64,000 bases of DNA, from assembly GCA_902702965.1 (NCBI GenBank), contig CACRXP010000093.1, forward strand, positions 1,013,447 through 1,077,446, given 5' to 3'. The position numbers and the translations under genes are program-made. Shown here one piece after another: positions 1 through 10,580 of the stretch. The notes below the pieces were generated by a model, which was given only the letters and a program-made list of their open reading frames with translations, was not told the DNA's origin and ran no database searches. This DNA comes from Spirometra erinaceieuropaei. Lineage: Eukaryota > Platyhelminthes > Cestoda > Diphyllobothriidea > Diphyllobothriidae. Position 1 is the first letter of the stretch. Every line of letters starts with the position of its first letter.

Positions 1-28
1 CCCTTGTCTTTGTCGGTATTACCTTTCC
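1..28 (+). repeat. 3' tail fragment of a SINE
   Basis: The first 28 bases repeat, with one difference, the 3' end of the SINE that ends at position 336. The window therefore opens inside the tail of a second copy of the same family. The body of this copy lies outside the window. Confidence 0.7.
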
Positions 29-173
29 AACATATATCACTAGTCGCTGTGCGACTGCCTGCGAGGGTTTAAGTATGAGCCCCAAGGCACAACGGAACGA
101 GCATGTTCCGTAACCTGATCGGTGAGCGCCCACTATCATAAGCAATATTCCCGATCACAACCGACAGGACAAC

Positions 174-336
174 GGGCCCGTGGCTCAATGGTAGAGCGTT
201 CAACTCCATGACCAAAGATCCCGGGTTCGAATCTCAAGTGATCCACACTTGGGGTTGGGTATGACTGGCTGATGACGGCTAATAATCCAGAAATGGCCAT
301 TCCAGTCTCCCTTGTCTTTGTCAGTATTACCTTTCC
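174..336 (+). mobile_element. tRNA-derived SINE
   Basis: A pol III promoter is visible. There is an A-box-like TGGCTCAATGG at 181-191 and a B-box GGGTTCGAATC at 223-233, at tRNA-like spacing. The head begins GGGCCCG and has a CTCCA anticodon-loop-like stretch. A non-tRNA body of about 100 bases follows and ends in a T-rich tail beside an AT microsatellite. The same tail occurs at 1-28, and a degraded tail lies at about 28331-28412. The acceptor stem does not pair at its 3' end, so this is not a working tRNA. The parent tRNA is uncertain; Trp-like is possible. Confidence 0.75.
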
Positions 337-354
337 ATATATATATATATATAT
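337..354. repeat. (AT)n microsatellite at SINE 3' end
   Basis: Nine AT units directly follow the SINE tail. A simple repeat at the 3' end is typical of SINE insertion. Confidence 0.9.
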
Positions 355-1271
355 TAAATCCACACCGTAGAAAAATGCTTAGAATTATGAGTCATAGCAA
401 ATGCGGATGCAAGGCATCTATTTGAGTTCTGTCAGAGGGTCCGTTCCTCACGTCGACATATTTCAATATTCATTTCGTGATCTTTGTTGCGTCTTGCAAC
501 CTCCCGTTTAACAAATAACTTACTTTTCTACTCACATATTCGCCTATACGCCAATTCCACGCTTTGTTATTTTATCCATTACTATCTCATGATTTCAGAC
601 GATTCAGCAATCTCTGGTCACCTGCGTACCATGTTCTTCTTGTCAACAACTCTTGCAGTCACGGCGGACCATTGTATGCGTATAAGAGTCCGTTGATCGT
701 CTTTGGTGGTCAGATGTCTTCTACCGTTCGTGCGTTATCTTCAGCATGACACTTTATTTCAAAATAATACATGAAACATTAATAGAGACAACACCGCGAA
801 TCCCAAGCTGACAAAATTTACTGTTACACATGAGGTATTTTTTTAAGAACCGGCACAGTCCGCGAAGTCGTGTAGAGCCAAGGTCAAAGACGCTATTCTT
901 CTTATTGTGAATAGGCCTACAGCAGCCGGTCCTGTCCCCCTTTTTACTCCGGCTGCGTTTTGTCGAACGATGGCTGTGACAGCTGTTGACACACGGCCAC
1001 CCCCGCCGGCTAACACTGGGACACCTCCGATCCAACTGCAGTAAGTCTCGGCTGACCTCACAAACTTTAATCACCTCACGCTCGCTGAACACTCTGACTT
1101 GAGGCCTTTTGAACATGCGCCCCCTATTCCTCCCCTAAGTTGTCCAATCACACGACAAACAGTAAGCCAGTAAACCCTCCTGCTGACCCAGACACTCCTC
1201 CCGCGTAAACAACACACCGCGACCGACACTCTCCGTGAACGGACGCTTATCTCTGTCGCAAGCAAACCGCC

Positions 1272-1395
1272 AACTTACGGCAACCTGCCCTGTGTATGGA
1301 ATAAACTTGTCCTCAAAGCTCCCTTATTTATGATATTAGACGAAACTAACTTATTGTGCGTGGTTTATGTTGATCTCACATCCTTGACCGCCACA
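1272..1395 (+). repeat. 5' LTR, 3' part (R/U5-like)
   Basis: This segment matches 3656-3779 base for base over most of its length. Both copies contain AACTTACGGCAACCTGCC and end in CCACA. The copy ends in CA, followed three bases later by the primer binding site, as expected of an LTR end. A GAATAAA-like polyadenylation signal lies near 1298-1304. The upstream 600-1271 stretch is presumably U3 plus flank, but no boundary is visible. Confidence 0.75.
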
Positions 1396-1397
1396 AA

Positions 1398-3050
1398 TTG
1401 GTGACCCCGAATTTCCGAACACTGGAATACCGCAAACATTTCCTTCACAGCAACAATCTTCTGGCGACCTACAGCGAGATGTTCCAAGACCAGAAGTCAC
1501 TCATCAAACCAAATTCTCAAGGAGCTAACGTACGCTTGGATCGGCTCGAGGCGATATTAATGCGCCTGAAAGCACACCTCACTGCAGTTACCACTAACGG
1601 CCCGCGACGAACACCACAACGTCGGCGTACTACCTCCGTTTCCCACACCTGCCGTCCACGAAGTCCAAGTAGCGCCTACTGGTATCACCAGCAATTTGGA
1701 GGAGCAGCTCGACAATGTCTTCAGCCAGGCTCTTTTAATGTATCTCTAACGGTCTTAGGGAGACGATCCCACCCGACAGTAGAGGTCACTGCACCTGGAA
1801 GCGTTGGTAATCTTCACACTCACCGTCCGTTTCGCTGGGACCGTATCGTTAGCGTCAAATTCCTTGTCGACTCTGGTGCCGAGGTTAACGTGTTTCCACC
1901 AACTCCGGCCGAACTCAAAACCCGCAGCACTTTTTGTCTAATAACTGCCAACAACTCCAGCATCCCCACCTTTGCACGGCGCTCTATCACACTTGATGTG
2001 GGCCTTCGTCGGATTGTCCGACTGGTTTTCATTATTGCCGACATTTTCGTCGCCCTCATAGGTGCCGACGTCCTAGCTCACTTCAATCTTCTAGTAGATT
2101 TGAGGAGTCGCCGACTCGTCGACTGCATCACCAACCTTCATGCCCGTTGTCCGTCCGATGTGAGCCCCTGCGTCAACCCTCTCACTGTTATGCCTGTATC
2201 TGACTGTCCTTTCTGCTCACTTTTCGGGCAGCTCCCCGGCCTGACCAACCCACCATTTCGAGAAGTGGACATCAAACACACAGTCACCAACCACATTTCC
2301 ACCACCAGACCTCCCAAATCTTGCCGACCACATCGTCTTACCCCGAAACGTTTGAAGATTGCCAAGGCAGAGTTCGAACACATGCTTGAACTCGGCATCA
2401 CCCCTCCATCTTGTCCCAAAGAAGAGCGGCGGCTGGCGATCGTGTGGTGACTATTGGGCGTTGAACTCATTGACGGCCCCAGACCAATATCCCGTCCCGC
2501 ACATCCAAGACATCACTCTTTCGCTGCATAGTAAGCTGATATTCTCCAAGATTGACCTTGTTCGTGCCTATCACCAAATCCCATTCGAGGCCAGGTATGT
2601 CCCTAAAGCTGCAGTGACCACTCCCTTTGGGTTATTTAAATTCACTTGTATGCCCTTGGGACTAAGAAATGCCACCCAAACCTTTCAGCGATTCTTTGAT
2701 CAGGTTCAGCGCGGTCTCGACTACCTCTACGCTCCTTTCGTGATTTCCTAGTGGCCAGCTCTGACGATGCGAACTAGATATTAATCTTCGTCAACTCTTC
2801 GAACGGCTCGACACCTTCGGCGTTGTAATAAATGTTGCTAAATGGGAGTTTGGAGTTCCCAGCCAAATCTTCCTGGGTCACGAAGTGAATTCTGATGGGA
2901 TAAAACCAGTTCAGAGAACATTTTGGCCACATCAACATTCTCCGTTCCAACAGCCATCAATCAACTACGCCGCTTCTTGGGGATAATGAACAACTATCCC
3001 CGTTTTATTCCCCATGATGCCACCATACTGCAGCCAATCAATAGCATTGA
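1398..3050 (+). pseudogene. Gypsy Gag-Pol remnant: protease and reverse transcriptase
   Basis: The first frame (to 2450) holds a Gag C-terminal piece with a WYHQQFG...RQC...PGS pattern. In related flatworm elements this region is a Cys/His knuckle, and here key Cys positions look replaced by Tyr and Gly. An aspartic protease follows with its active-site DSGA at about residue 158 (1869-1880) and a GADVL flap or C-terminal motif. After a frameshift near 2410 the RT continues to 2749 with YPVPHIQD, FSKIDLVRAYHQIP and MPLGLRNATQTFQRF. The catalytic YxDD box near 2730-2750 is destroyed by small deletions: one frame reads SFRDFLVAS. RT thumb motifs (FERLDTFGVVIN, FLGHEVN, INQLRRFLGIMNNYPRFIP) run on in two further frames to about 3050. 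RNase H and integrase are absent. It is dead. Confidence 0.85.
1399..1410 (+). other. Primer binding site, tRNA-Trp type
   Basis: TGGTGACCCCGA is complementary to the last 12 bases of the usual eukaryotic tRNA-Trp including its CCA end. It lies just after the 5' LTR end. This primer choice is one I associate with CsRn1-group Gypsy elements. The nominal reading frame starting at 1398 begins inside this site with TTG, so that start is not a real translation start. Confidence 0.75.
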
Positions 3051-3655
3051 CGAAGGAGATACGATAGCTGGGACGTATTTTTTAGCCTGACCTTTCGGAT
3101 TTCTGCTCGAACCCATCGTCACAAACAAATGCAGATACGGGTGGTTCATGCACAAGGGTCAGCAGAATTTATAGGATGCAGTCGCCATGCTACCGCTTTC
3201 CTTTGAACATTAACGGCTCCCCCCTTCTGCAGGGATCGTTGAATTGGTGTGCTGACTGTTTGATGGCCGGCATTCGCGTGGTTCATTGCTGCAATTTCAT
3301 CACGTATGTAGGATGTTGGTGAGATGATTGATCAACCATTTGACGCACCGACCCTGGTGTTGGGTAAAGTGTTCACCTGTGCGCTCCCCGCGTGGTCGAT
3401 CACTCCGCCAAAGCGAAGTCTCAGTATCGAGGATGGAAGGGGAAGGTCATTGCACATGCTAATGGACTGGGGTCCAATAAACCATGTAATAAACAGGATA
3501 CCAGCATTCAAAAACATATCTCCTGGCGCCCATAAGAGCAACACGGTGCGATTTTTCTGGGTTCGCCATAACGCTGTCCGGAGACCACCCCAACCAACCT
3601 ATGGCTGGCCGTGTAGAGTCCTTCGTCGATTTTACAAAGATTTTGTCGTCGATCG
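3051..3655. other. Unassigned sequence between Gypsy RT and 3' LTR
   Basis: This replaces the expected RNase H, integrase and U3. It contains an open frame at 3324-3683 (119 codons) that runs into the LTR. That frame has no recognisable domain and no clear relation to Gypsy proteins. It may be unrelated sequence brought in by deletion or insertion, or a divergent U3. Confidence 0.4.
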
Positions 3656-3779
3656 AACTTACGGCAACCTGCCCTGTGTATAGAATAAACTAGTCCTCAC
3701 AGCACCCTTATTTAGGAAATAAGACGAAAGGAAATTATTGTGCGTGGTTTAAGTTGATATCACATCCTTGAAGTCCACA
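3656..3779 (+). repeat. 3' LTR, 3' part
   Basis: This is a direct copy of 1272-1395 with scattered substitutions and the same length. The sequence after CCACA at 3779 differs from the PBS side, as expected for the outer flank of a 3' LTR. Confidence 0.7.
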
Positions 3780-4078
3780 GGCCTACTGGCGGGAATCTAA
3801 GACCCAGCATATATGTCAGAGTACTGCCGATGTTAACTTGCCGACAAATTGATGTAGTGATCTTCGTCAACTTTGACGAGGAAGCACGATTTCGTCCTTT
3901 ACGACCAATTCTCTTACTACATACCCTGTATGTTGTGTAGGTTTCCAGATTACGTCAGGGACTAAAACATGATGTCACGAGGCAAATGATGCCATAACAT
4001 GCTTGTAGACATCGCATTGGCCAGGTTAATGAATTATCCAAAGACGATTTGCCGTATCATCCCGCCTATAGAGTAGGA

Positions 4079-5052
4079 GGCCTAATCTATGAAATGTATG
4101 CCGAAATTCCTAAATGCGTTATTGTTGCGAAAAGATTATTAAAGTAAAATTGTAAAACTAATCGGCCTGCGACATAATTCTGTTGTATATCAGTTATCGC
4201 AGGATACCAGCTTTCGAATGAACTTCCAATCGGCGTCATTCCAAAAACACCACTCTGTGAAACTTACTACGTATTAAGCATGACTTTTCTCATTGGTTGT
4301 CGATGTTTCTAAAGGTGCAATTACATTTCATGGAAAGTATGCATAAAAATATTTATTCCTCCGCTCATTCGGTCTAAATTTGCGTCTTCGACTGATAGTT
4401 TCCTCGAAGGAGGGACATAATTCTGTAATAAAAAGTTTCTTTTTGTTGTCTTTAAAATATCATGAGATGGCCCGTCATAAATCGTAACGTCTCTGCATTT
4501 ACCAATGAGGCTTAAACAGTTAACAATATGAATCAAATTCACTGCTAAAGTTTATGAACCCCAAATAGTCCCCCTTTATTACCGTAGAGAAATGTGTGGT
4601 TTTCCGAACGCGGAAAATATACGGTTTGTAGTTTGGAAACCCTGAATCTATGGGTATCGGTAGAGCGGGTTCAAAATTATTTAGGAATCGGAAAGTCTTT
4701 AAAAACCAAATTATACCCTTCCTTCGAGTTTAAGGATAGATTTTGACGTAACCGTCTACCGAATTAGCCAAAGAATGAATATGTTTATGCATTTTGTCCA
4801 TGAAATATAATTAAACTTTTATGGGTATTGAAAATCCATGTGAAAACATCATGCTACCTAAGTAGTCATTTTTAAAGAGTTTATTTTTTCATGTAGCTCA
4901 AAGGAAATTCATTCGAAAACTGGCATCCTGAGGAAACTGAAAAACTATAAAATTATGTTGCAGGCTGACTAGTTTTACAACCCTACTTAATTAATCTTTT
5001 AAAAACGAGAACGAATTTCATAATTTCGGCTGACATTCCATGAGTTAGGCCA
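4079..5052 (+). mobile_element. Foldback (palindromic) element, copy 1
   Basis: The two ends are inverted copies of each other. The left end starts GGCCTAATCTATGAAATG, and the right end read backwards starts GGCCTAACTCATGGAATG. The inverted similarity runs inward several hundred bases, with imperfect pairing. A unique centre of about 200 bases (around 4540-4730, containing ACCGTAGAGAAATG) sets an orientation shared with copy 2 and opposite to copy 3. No transposase is encoded. The short open frame at 4321-4542 on the minus strand is not conserved in the other copies. Confidence 0.75.
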
Positions 5053-5055
5053 CTT

Positions 5056-5246
5056 CCTGTACCTGTGTTGGCTCCAGCAAAAATCCAAACTTTTGTTCAA
5101 GCCGAATGCATGCTAAATTGGAGTTCTGACGTATTTTTACATTATCGGGCGTAGCTTGTATCGGGTCTCTCACAAAAACCACCCGGGATCTTCGTACGCT
5201 TTTTGGAAAAAGTTTGGATTTTTGCAGGAGCCAACACACGTACAGG
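5056..5246. repeat. Hairpin-forming inverted repeat
   Basis: A 39-base arm (5056-5094), beginning CCTGTACCTGTGTTGGCTCC, recurs inverted at 5208-5246 with few mismatches around a loop of about 113 bases. It lies directly beside the right end of foldback copy 1, so it may be a separate small MITE inserted at that edge. Confidence 0.7.
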
Positions 5247-5259
5247 CAACGTAGTCTGT

Positions 5260-8200
5260 AAAAATGACTACTTAGGCAGCTGGCCAGAAAAGGCAACTCT
5301 GGTGGGCAGAGAAATGAGTATGCACAGTGCGACGCATTTCTGCATGGGGGGAGGATAAGAGGAAGCATCTGTCCAGCAAACATTCTTTCTAAATAAAACG
5401 TTCACAGCGGTGAGACGCTGGTCCATTTCTAGTCATCGGGAAAGATGTCCTAAAACACCTTTTCCGCCAGTTGCCGAGCATTAACTGATCAGGATAATGA
5501 AAAAGAGGTAGTGAGCCCTGCAAGAAAAATACGCCACCGTTGACAACATCTGCGTAAAACTGTGACACCCTAACGAATATGCCGAAGGCGGGCAGGCTGG
5601 TCGTACATTAGCGGCTTGGATCAGCGCGTCAGCATAGACAAAGCTGTCACGCATAAATTTACCTCGCCCTTATTTTTCATTGTTATCGGCATCTTTCGCG
5701 TTTGCGCAACTTATGCTGCCTACGTCCTCTTCTCAATGCACTATTTCATTCATGGAGGTTTGCGATGGCATACTCTTTAATAATTGGAACATTTTTTACC
5801 TGCTGAGATTAAAGTGCAAGATTTCTAAGTCTGCTCTAATTTCAGTTAATTAAGTCAAATCAGTTATCTAAACTACGCACGTTTTTAAGAACTGCCTGCG
5901 CCTGATGGACAAATGACGACAGATGAAGCCGGCCGACATGAAATAGGCTAGGTGTAGTCCCCAAGGACGTCAGGGCTAGCACATACCGAAACACAGAAGC
6001 ATTAGAAATAAATCCTGGCCAACCCCAATCTGAACAGAGTTTTTAATAATCATCCATTAAAAATGGGAGAAGGGTCAGGCGACCATTAACGTGTAATCGA
6101 ATAGAACGAACCAGGGATATGCGATAATGATTGAAGGTACGAAAAGAAGGAGTTACAACAGATAGTTGGCCTGTCTGGAGGGTGAGGTGACACCGACATG
6201 CCTACTAAGCAACTGGATGTTGCCAACGACACGCGAGGGTTGAGGGGGGTACCGACGTAGAAAGAGTGAAAAAGGCGAGACTTAAGACGAGTAAGAGCTA
6301 AGGTAGTCAGTGGTAGAGAGAGAGAGGGTAATGGGCACCGGACCGTTTTAGCCCACACACAGTTACGTCATCAACTTTCCATGAACACTAACTAATTCTC
6401 GGGCGTTTCCTAGGTTTTATGGTTTAACTAGTAGTCGACACTTCTTTCAAGGTCATTTGATACTTTAGAGGCAGTTCTGCCTGTGACCGCTGATCCGCAG
6501 TTGAAAGCACTAGATGACGGTTCAAGAACATAAGTAATTTCGTCTGCGTCCTTCATCGTGAGACTAAATCGGTAATCCGCCTAAGCTGAAGAAAACGAAC
6601 AAGCTTAAATATGGTCCAGCTAGTCGCATAAAATTACCAAAATTATGATGCAGGTTTGTGCATAGGCTTCCTGAACCGATACCGAACACTTTGGCCCAAA
6701 ACGACTGGAACTGGGATGAAACCAGCTAGGTGCTCTCAGTACAAATTTTAAACGCCTAATGCACAATCGCTTTCCAGCAAATCAAGTGCACACCGGCAGC
6801 CTTCATAACGTCCAAGCAAGTAGTGACATTATTTTTCGTAAGTAGAAATGTTCGCTTACACACAATGCAACTTCCCGGAACACTGTAGCAGTATCTTCTG
6901 TGTCACTCAGCATAAAGTTATAAAAGGAAGAATCATCATCTGGCCTTAAAAAGATCATCGTCAGCCGAATCATACTTGGCGACCTCAGCATTAGTTGCTT
7001 AGGAACAGAACGTACATCACGAAAAGACAGTTATAATGCATTCGAAAAACACGCAATAAATTACTAGATCGTTCTTCTTGCATAAAGACACTGTCGAATT
7101 CCGATTTCCTAAACGCCAACTAAAATTGAGTTGGAGGTGAAAAACGGGTTAAGGTTGTTGTCAGGCTCAGTGCTATGATTAAATAAAGACTGAGGTTTGG
7201 CGGTTTAGAAGTAAAACCAGAGTTGGATAGCCCCAGGGGAAGGGGAAAGTTTGCCCACATGGCAAGGTAGTACAGTCAGTGAGAGTGGGACATTGCGAAT
7301 AGAACCGCCAACGTGTTTAGTTTACCATGAATTCAACAACGCTTAGACAAAATTATAATTATCTAGACTTTTTATCGGTAGGGTACCACAGGATATAATG
7401 TTTTCACCCTACAAAATCGATTTGCAATGGGTCAGTAGTACCTATGGCCGATTTTTTTGATTCCGAAGAGCATGGGAATGACCTCATCCAGACAATCAAT
7501 TTTCTAAAAAGAATGATTTTCCGTTTTGCTTTAAATACTCCGATCGTTCCAATCTTCCCTCACCTGACGTTCTCGAGCTGAACATTCTGTCTTGTAGTTG
7601 TCAAGTTTCGACCAGTTATACCCATTTCAGTTTGCTTAATCAGTTTACTAAAAGAAACAAGCGTATACACTGTAGGGCGTGAACGATACAAACAGCAGTC
7701 TATATTCAAATGACCTGCAATAACTTAATCCGGAATAAACTTCCTCTCGGAGATTGGGATAATCGGACAAAAGTTCAGTTCATGGACAGCTCACGCTGCA
7801 AGCCAGAACAGGTTTTATTTGTGTAAAATAACTAAAACATAATTATTTATTTACGCAATCCCAGGCGCAATGTCATTATGAGAGTGACAGAGCGCTAAAG
7901 TACCTGGCTGAAGTACCCTCTGTTTGCGAACCCGGAGAAGATGAGACGACGTGCAACCGTTTCTTGCACTCTGAGATAAGCGGACGTTCCAGGACCTAAA
8001 TGATGGAATGTGAAGACTGAATTTTACTCATCGAACGTTTCGAAAGCATAGAGACTTCGAACGTCGCATTCAAGCCTCACATCGCGCTCCACCGTATGTA
8101 GGAGTGTTTGTTGGAGCATCGTATGATTAATAATTAAATGCCACACGTTCGCTCATCATTGAGATAGGCACCACCATGGCGAAGGTTGCTATATTTCGTT

Positions 8201-9724
8201 TCTGCAGACCGCATTTCTCTTATTGAAGTTTCTTTTGATTCTGGGTATAAAGGCAACGCTCTCTCGTGATTTACTGAAATCTGCTTTTTTATGCCTTTGG
8301 TTTACGACCTCATAACTGGTATTAGAGATAAACATTAAATAAAACACAGTCTCTTGATTAATAACGGCCAGGGAACACGCGTTTATCAATTTCAGTTGAA
8401 TACACTTTACTGATATTCAGAATATTCCAACGCGGTATTTGTGGGAGAGATCTCTTGAATTGGCAAGATAAGTGGTATAAGTTAATAACCGCCTTACAGA
8501 GAATTTCTGCTTAACTAAAGAAAGCGTATTTCCCCCGTCAGTCAGTGGCCCAGTTGACCCCGCAAGCAAGAAATAACTGAAAAATAACTTTTATGTTGTC
8601 CTGTCAGTTAAAATGTCAACTAGCACTGTTGAAACCTAGGACAACTCTTATTCAGATTATGTGACGGGTCAAGACTGTCGGTCAAACAGGCTGCTCAATC
8701 ATCCACCCAATGTTGTGTCCTATGGATTCGGGTACCGTTGTCGGCCCGACAGTCGATATGCAAATAATGACCCACGATATGTAAATGTCGTCATGACAAC
8801 TAATCTACGCAGACTAGTCCGTGTGCTCACTATTGCCGCAGGTTCCTGACACTGAAGTCAACAATTTGGAATCAGCTGACTACACTCAGCAAACCTTTTA
8901 AAGTTTACTTTAGCTGGAGGGTGCAAGCCTTCTGGGTCGACCTGCAAACCTGCCACATAACATAGCACTTGCTCAACTACTTCGTAGTTTGAAACCAACA
9001 CAACATGTTTTACAGCAGTTGGCATATCGCAGCTGTTTTTGCATAGTGAACCGTCTTGGCCAGACTGCCTTAATCACGTCCTGTGAGAAATTCCGGTGGC
9101 TGTGATTTTTGTGGGGGGAGGGGGGGTCAGGCCGTGCATGTGGCGTGCGCAGACGAGGTCACTAGATATGTCATCAACCGTGCCTATTACCCGCACCTGT
9201 CAACTGACCGGCTCGGACAGTGGCTGCGGGCTTTCAACGGGAACTGAGAGTGAGATCGACGAGTCAGCGCTTCCTGCTCACTATCAATACTCTGATGCAC
9301 TTGAAACTATTCTTTGAAGAAGAAGATGTTTTCTCCGGAACAGGTTTATTTAAATGCTGACGTTCCGGACAGTCCATCTTTTTCTTCAAATAATCAACAA
9401 GAATTATTCAACTTTGCCAACATGAAACTATTCTGGTGCGTTGAAAGCTGTGCCTTGAAAGGCAGCTAACTGGCGGGATAACTTGGACCTCACAGTCGGC
9501 CTAGTGTGTGCATGTGTTGGAGCGGCCCAGGGTGTCTACTGTATAATTCAAGTTACTGATATTGGATGTTATACAACAAGTTACCACTACTTTTAACACC
9601 ACACATTCCCAAAGATTTGCCCGAAGAATAATTGCATGTCTGTATGGCTTCTGACGCATCGTTTTGCATAACCAATTATATAGGTTACGGTGCGCAGAAG
9701 TTTGCTGAATAATATAAAGTAGGT
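5260..9724. other. Intergenic sequence, no gene recognised
   Basis: Only short open frames are present (for example 6086-6358 and 8189-8389 on the minus strand, 8661-8849 and 9096-9317 on the plus strand). None has a recognisable motif or credible splice context. Two purine-rich patches lie at about 6070-6340 and 7190-7290. The 8640-9320 part is less AT-rich and could be an eroded repeat, but I could not assign it. Confidence 0.5.
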
Positions 9725-10580
9725 GGGCTAAATCACGAAATTCCGCAACGCGTCATCGTTTCTACAAGATGAATTAAGTAGGGTTGTAAAACGGATCGTC
9801 TTGCACCACAACTCTGTAATAATGAAGTTACCTCACGACCGCGGCTTTCGAAAGAACCTCTTTGCGGCTGCATGCAAAACTGCACGCTTCAACAGTATTA
9901 CTTAAGGAGAATATTTTATTCTTATTGATCTTCGATATTTCTAAAATTCAACTATCCTTCAGGAAGAACATGCATAAAATATTCATCTTTACCCATTCAG
10001 TAGAAAATGGCGTGTTCTTTCAAGTTTGTATTAAAAGAAAGGGTGTAATTCGGTTTAAGCTATTTTGTATTGTGAGATTTATTAATTACGTAAAGTCTCC
10101 GTTTCTAAAGCGTCGTATAGCTGCATTTACTAATTTTGACTGTAAAGTTTGCAATATGGCTCAAATTAACTGCTACGCTTTTATGGACCATTATTCGGTC
10201 TCCTACTAATACCGTAGAAAAATGTATGATTTTCTGTATGCATGCAATAAACGGCTTGTAGTTAGGAAACCCCGAATTCATGTGTGATGGCAGGTCCGGT
10301 TAAAAATTATTCAGGAATTGGAAAAGTTCTTAAACGCCAACTTATAATCTTTCTTTGAGAATACATCTAAAAGAAAACGTAATTCTTTCCTGAATGTGCA
10401 AAAGTGCGATTAGTTTTATGCATTTTTTTCGATGAACTGTTTTTAAAGATTTATGAGCATTAGACATCAATAAGAAAACTGCATGCTATTTACAGTTAGT
10501 GAAATAACTCATGAAATGTGTTGAAATTTACAAATGTTTGACAATTTCTCGCAAACCGACGCCATCTCATGAGTCAGATG
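9725..10580 (+). mobile_element. Foldback element, copy 2
   Basis: This has the same structure as copy 1. The left end (GGCTAAATCACGAAATTCCG) is inverted at the right edge near 10580. Shared inner words include TAGGGTTGTAAAAC, CTTTCGAAAGAAC, GCTGCATGCAA and ACATGCATAAAATATTCAT. The centre (ACCGTAGAAAAATG, GGCTTGTAGTTAGGAAACC) matches copy 1 in the same orientation. A 115-codon frame at 9862-10209 falls wholly inside the repeat and is not open in the other copies, so it is not taken as a gene. Confidence 0.75.

Larger units (their letters stand above)
1272..3779 (+). mobile_element. Defective Gypsy-type LTR retrotransposon (CsRn1-like)
   Basis: Two direct copies of a 124-bp segment (1272-1395 and 3656-3779) flank a primer binding site and a broken protease-RT reading frame. 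Order is LTR end, PBS, partial gag, aspartic protease, RT, LTR end. RNase H and integrase are missing. The tRNA-Trp-type PBS and the Gag tail are features I associate with the flatworm CsRn1 group; the clade needs a tree. The upstream limit of the 5' LTR is not resolved, because the U3 parts of the two copies do not align by eye. The real 5' edge may lie as far up as about 870. Confidence 0.75.

Noticed and set aside
174..245. Functional tRNA gene
   Set aside because: A and B boxes are good, but the acceptor stem does not pair and the sequence runs into a SINE body repeated elsewhere in the window.
250..290. Hammerhead ribozyme in the SINE body (CTGATGA...AGAAA)
   Set aside because: The stretch between the core boxes does not form a proper stem II and the closing pair is mismatched.
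754..1265. Overlapping minus-strand frames of 60-120 codons
   Set aside because: They fall in a GC-richer stretch just upstream of the Gypsy LTR remnant, probably its U3, with Arg/Ser/Cys-rich composition and no domain. Chance frames are likelier.
9862..10209. 115-codon open frame as a gene
   Set aside because: It lies wholly inside foldback copy 2 and the frame is not kept in copies 1 and 3.
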